A DNA stretch of 6,924 bases from Oscillospiraceae bacterium (GTDB lineage: Bacteria; Bacillota; Clostridia; Oscillospirales; Oscillospiraceae), in contig JAISKY010000017.1 of the NCBI GenBank assembly GCA_031260745.1, positions 1-6,924 of the forward strand. Direction: 5' to 3'. The position numbers were made by a program, and so were the translations under genes. Under the pieces are notes generated by a model. It had not been told where the DNA came from, did not search any database, and saw nothing but the letters and a program-made list of their open reading frames with translations. Within the stretch, counting starts at the first letter, position 1, and every line of letters begins with the position of its first letter. This document shows, piece by piece, positions 4,996 to 6,924 of the stretch.

Positions 4996-6210
4996 ATGGG
5001 GGAGATTTTGCGGTTGACTGAATTTATTGAATCACTTAGGGGCAAGAAAATCGCGGTGGTCGGAGTCGGAATCAGCAATATGCCGCTTTTGCGGTTGCTG
5101 ATTGACAACGGGCTTGACGTTTCGGCTCGCGATAAAAACGTAGTGGAGATTCCCGGTTTGGAACGGAGCAAGTTCGGCGAGGGATATTTGGATTGTTCCG
5201 GCGAGGACGTTGTATTCCGAAGTCCGGGCGTAAAGCCGTGGGAGCTTACGCTGAAAGACGGCGCGGTTCTGACAAGTGAGATGGAAGCGTTCTTTGATAT
5301 TTGTCCTTGCCCGATAATCGGGGTTACGGGTTCAGACGGTAAGACTACTACCGCTACGCTGATTGCGGAGTTGCTGAAAGCGGAGGGGAAAACCGTTCGC
5401 TTAGGCGGCAACATCGGTAAGCCTTTGCTTGCGGAGGTTCAGAACATCGCGCCGGAGGATTACGCGGTCGCGGAACTTAGCTCGTTCCAGTTGATAACAA
5501 TGAAAAAGTCACCGCGTATCGCGGTGCTGACGAATATTACGCCTAACCATTTAGACTGGCACAGAAGTTTCGACGAATACGCCTCCGCGAAAACTAATAT
5601 TTTCAGGTTTCAGAAACCCGGCGACAGGTTAGTGTTTGACGCGAACTCCGTTTCGGGGCTTGAACTTAAAAAAGTTTTGAGCGAACATAACCGCAGACAC
5701 TTCGCGACGGCGATTGCCGCGCTTGACGGGATTGTCGGCGCGGACGCTGTTCGGCAGGTTGCGGATAACTTCTCCGGTGTGGAGCATCGTCTTGAATTTG
5801 TACGCGAGTTTAACGGCGTAAGGTTTTACAATGATAGCATTGCCTCCAGCCCAGACAGGACAATCGCGGGTTTGGAAGCGTTTGACAAAAAAGTTATACT
5901 AATCGCGGGCGGTAAGGACAAAGGCGTACCGTTTGACGCGCTTGGTCCGGTGATTTCGGAGCGCGTCAAGGCGTTGGTGCTTACGGGTCCGACAGCGGAG
6001 CCTATTTTCAACGCGGTTCGCGATTGCGGCTGCGCCGCTCCGTCGGTACAGGTTATAGACGATTTCGACGAGGCGGTTCTGACCGCCGCGGGTTTGGCGA
6101 AACCCGGAGATATTGTTTTGCTTAGTCCGGCAAGCACCAGTTTCGACAGATTCAAGAACTTCGAGGAACGCGGCAGACACTTTAAGGAAATTGTAAAAAG
6201 CAAATTATAG
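4996..6210 (+). CDS. murD: UDP-N-acetylmuramoyl-L-alanine--D-glutamate ligase
   Basis: Cytoplasmic ATP-dependent ligase adding D-glutamate to UDP-MurNAc-L-Ala in peptidoglycan synthesis. Counting from the ATG at 4996 (404 residues), the N-terminal UDP-binding domain starts at KKIAVVGVGISN (17-28). The Mur ligase P-loop is TGSDGKTTT (111-119, Lys116). ELSSFQL (160-166), NITPNHLDWH (180-189) and Lys199 (the expected carbamylated lysine) follow. The C-terminal domain has GVEHRLEF (261-268), YNDSIASSP (278-286), LLSPAS (375-380) and FKNFEERG (386-393), the MurD pattern rather than MurC, E or F. It is some 35 residues shorter than E. coli MurD, because the central domain between PGDRLVF and HNRRH (208-235) is cut down. 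The start is uncertain: ATG 4996 has no SD but lies nine bases after a TATAAT, whereas TTG 5014 (398 residues) has a GGGGAG well placed. No other division or cell-wall genes are adjacent. Confidence 0.93.
   Translation: MGEILRLTEFIESLRGKKIAVVGVGISNMPLLRLLIDNGLDVSARDKNVVEIPGLERSKFGEGYLDCSGEDVVFRSPGVKPWELTLKDGAVLTSEMEAFFDICPCPIIGVTGSDGKTTTATLIAELLKAEGKTVRLGGNIGKPLLAEVQNIAPEDYAVAELSSFQLITMKKSPRIAVLTNITPNHLDWHRSFDEYASAKTNIFRFQKPGDRLVFDANSVSGLELKKVLSEHNRRHFATAIAALDGIVGADAVRQVADNFSGVEHRLEFVREFNGVRFYNDSIASSPDRTIAGLEAFDKKVILIAGGKDKGVPFDALGPVISERVKALVLTGPTAEPIFNAVRDCGCAAPSVQVIDDFDEAVLTAAGLAKPGDIVLLSPASTSFDRFKNFEERGRHFKEIVKSKL
4999..5004 (+). promoter_or_regulatory. Candidate Shine-Dalgarno for an alternative murD start at TTG 5014
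   Basis: GGGGAG ends nine bases before TTG 5014, a workable spacing, and would give a protein starting TEFIESLRGKK. Every other complete gene here except ribokinase has a purine-rich SD before an ATG, which argues for using this site. If ATG 4996 is the true start, this is simply coding sequence for Gly-Glu. Confidence 0.4.
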
Positions 6211-6245
6211 TTTTGCGTTTTAATTGATAACAAGAGGGAGAAAAG

Positions 6246-6924
6246 ATGAAATTTTCGGAAATGAAGTACTCGCGTCCTAACTTAGAGGACGTTCAAAAGT
6301 TGGTAGGTTCCGCGCTTGAAAAGTTCGGCGCGGCTAAGTCCGCGGACGACGCGTTTAAGGCTTACGAGGAAATTGATACCGAGTTCGCGAGGTTCACCAC
6401 TATGGGTTGCCTTGCGTTTATTCGGCATTCGTTGGACACGACCAACGAATTTTACTCCGCGGAACAGGATTATTTCGACGAGGTAACGCCGCTAATCGAG
6501 GAACTTAACCAAGAGGTCAAGAAAGTATTGGTAAATACTCCGTATCGCTCCGAGCTTGAGCGCGAGTGGGGTAAGCAGTTGTTTCTGAACACGGAAATTC
6601 AGATGAAAACCTTCTCGCCGGAGATAATTCCGCTGATGCAGGAGGAAAACAAACTAAGCACGGAGTACGACAAGCTGATTGCGTCGGTTCAGATTGAGTA
6701 CGACGGCAAAACTCTGACGCTGGCTCAACTTGAGCCGTATCATTTGGACGTTAACGCGGAAGTTCGCCGAGCGTCGTGGAACGCCAGAGCTGCGTGGTTC
6801 GAGGAACACAAAGAGCGGCTTGACAGTCTGTTTGACGAGCTTGTAAAGGTTCGGACGAAGATGGCGGTGACGCTCGGCTACAAGAACTATATCGAACTCG
6901 GCTATTACCGTATGACGCGTAATT
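6246..6924 (+). CDS. M3-family oligoendopeptidase (5' part)
   Basis: The frame runs from ATG 6246 to the window edge without a stop (226 codons). AGGGAG at 6235-6240 precedes the ATG with a 5-base spacer. The N-terminus MKFSEMKYSRPNLEDV and the later segments IRHSLDTTNEFYSAEQDYFDE, TFSPEIIPLMQEEN and LGYKNYIELGYYRMTRN match the helical N-terminal half of clostridial M3 oligoendopeptidases of the type related to, but distinct from, classical PepF. These are cytosolic zinc enzymes of about 560 residues that cut short peptides; the HExxH zinc site would be beyond the window and cannot be checked. It starts 35 bp after murD with no visible terminator or promoter between, so co-transcription is likely. 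The acidic, helical composition with no signal peptide agrees with a cytoplasmic location. Confidence 0.9.
   Translation, partial: MKFSEMKYSRPNLEDVQKLVGSALEKFGAAKSADDAFKAYEEIDTEFARFTTMGCLAFIRHSLDTTNEFYSAEQDYFDEVTPLIEELNQEVKKVLVNTPYRSELEREWGKQLFLNTEIQMKTFSPEIIPLMQEENKLSTEYDKLIASVQIEYDGKTLTLAQLEPYHLDVNAEVRRASWNARAAWFEEHKERLDSLFDELVKVRTKMAVTLGYKNYIELGYYRMTRN

Overview
This window carries eight genes, all on the plus strand: six look complete and one runs off each edge. The likely source is an uncultured Clostridia-type Firmicute. That is an inference from protein style: MurD has a GSDGKTT P-loop and an SNMPLLRLL-type N-terminus, the Ogt and M3 oligoendopeptidase resemble clostridial versions, and Shine-Dalgarno (SD) sites are purine-rich. 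Coding sequence favours GCG and CGC codons, while most gaps between genes are AT-rich and repetitive.

Layout: the 3' end of an EpsG-like polysaccharide-polymerase gene (1-726) is followed by fmt (765-1634). Next comes a gap of about 157 bp holding a degenerate 7-bp repeat array, a GC-rich terminator-like hairpin and a near-consensus sigma70-type promoter. That promoter sits so close to the ribokinase start (1792) that the mRNA would be leaderless. The ribokinase gene overlaps ogt by four bases (2634-3134). A phosphomannomutase/phosphoglucomutase follows (3199-4629). A 65-residue two-helix membrane protein (4733-4930) lies between AT-rich heptamer repeats. murD (start near 4996, stop 6210) and the 5' part of an M3-family oligoendopeptidase gene (6246 to the edge) close the window.

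The functions are mostly housekeeping: initiator-tRNA formylation, pentose salvage, alkylation repair, sugar-phosphate interconversion, peptidoglycan precursor synthesis and peptide turnover. The hexose-phosphate mutase could feed the surface-polysaccharide pathway implied by the EpsG-like protein, but they are separated by several genes and two likely transcription boundaries.

I found no convincing new multi-gene system. The points worth a second look are the recurrent heptanucleotide arrays in three gene-flanking regions, one of which encodes the last six codons and the stop of fmt; the probable leaderless ribokinase transcript; internal shortening of Fmt, RbsK and MurD; an altered phosphate-binding loop in the mutase; and the small glycine-zipper membrane protein.
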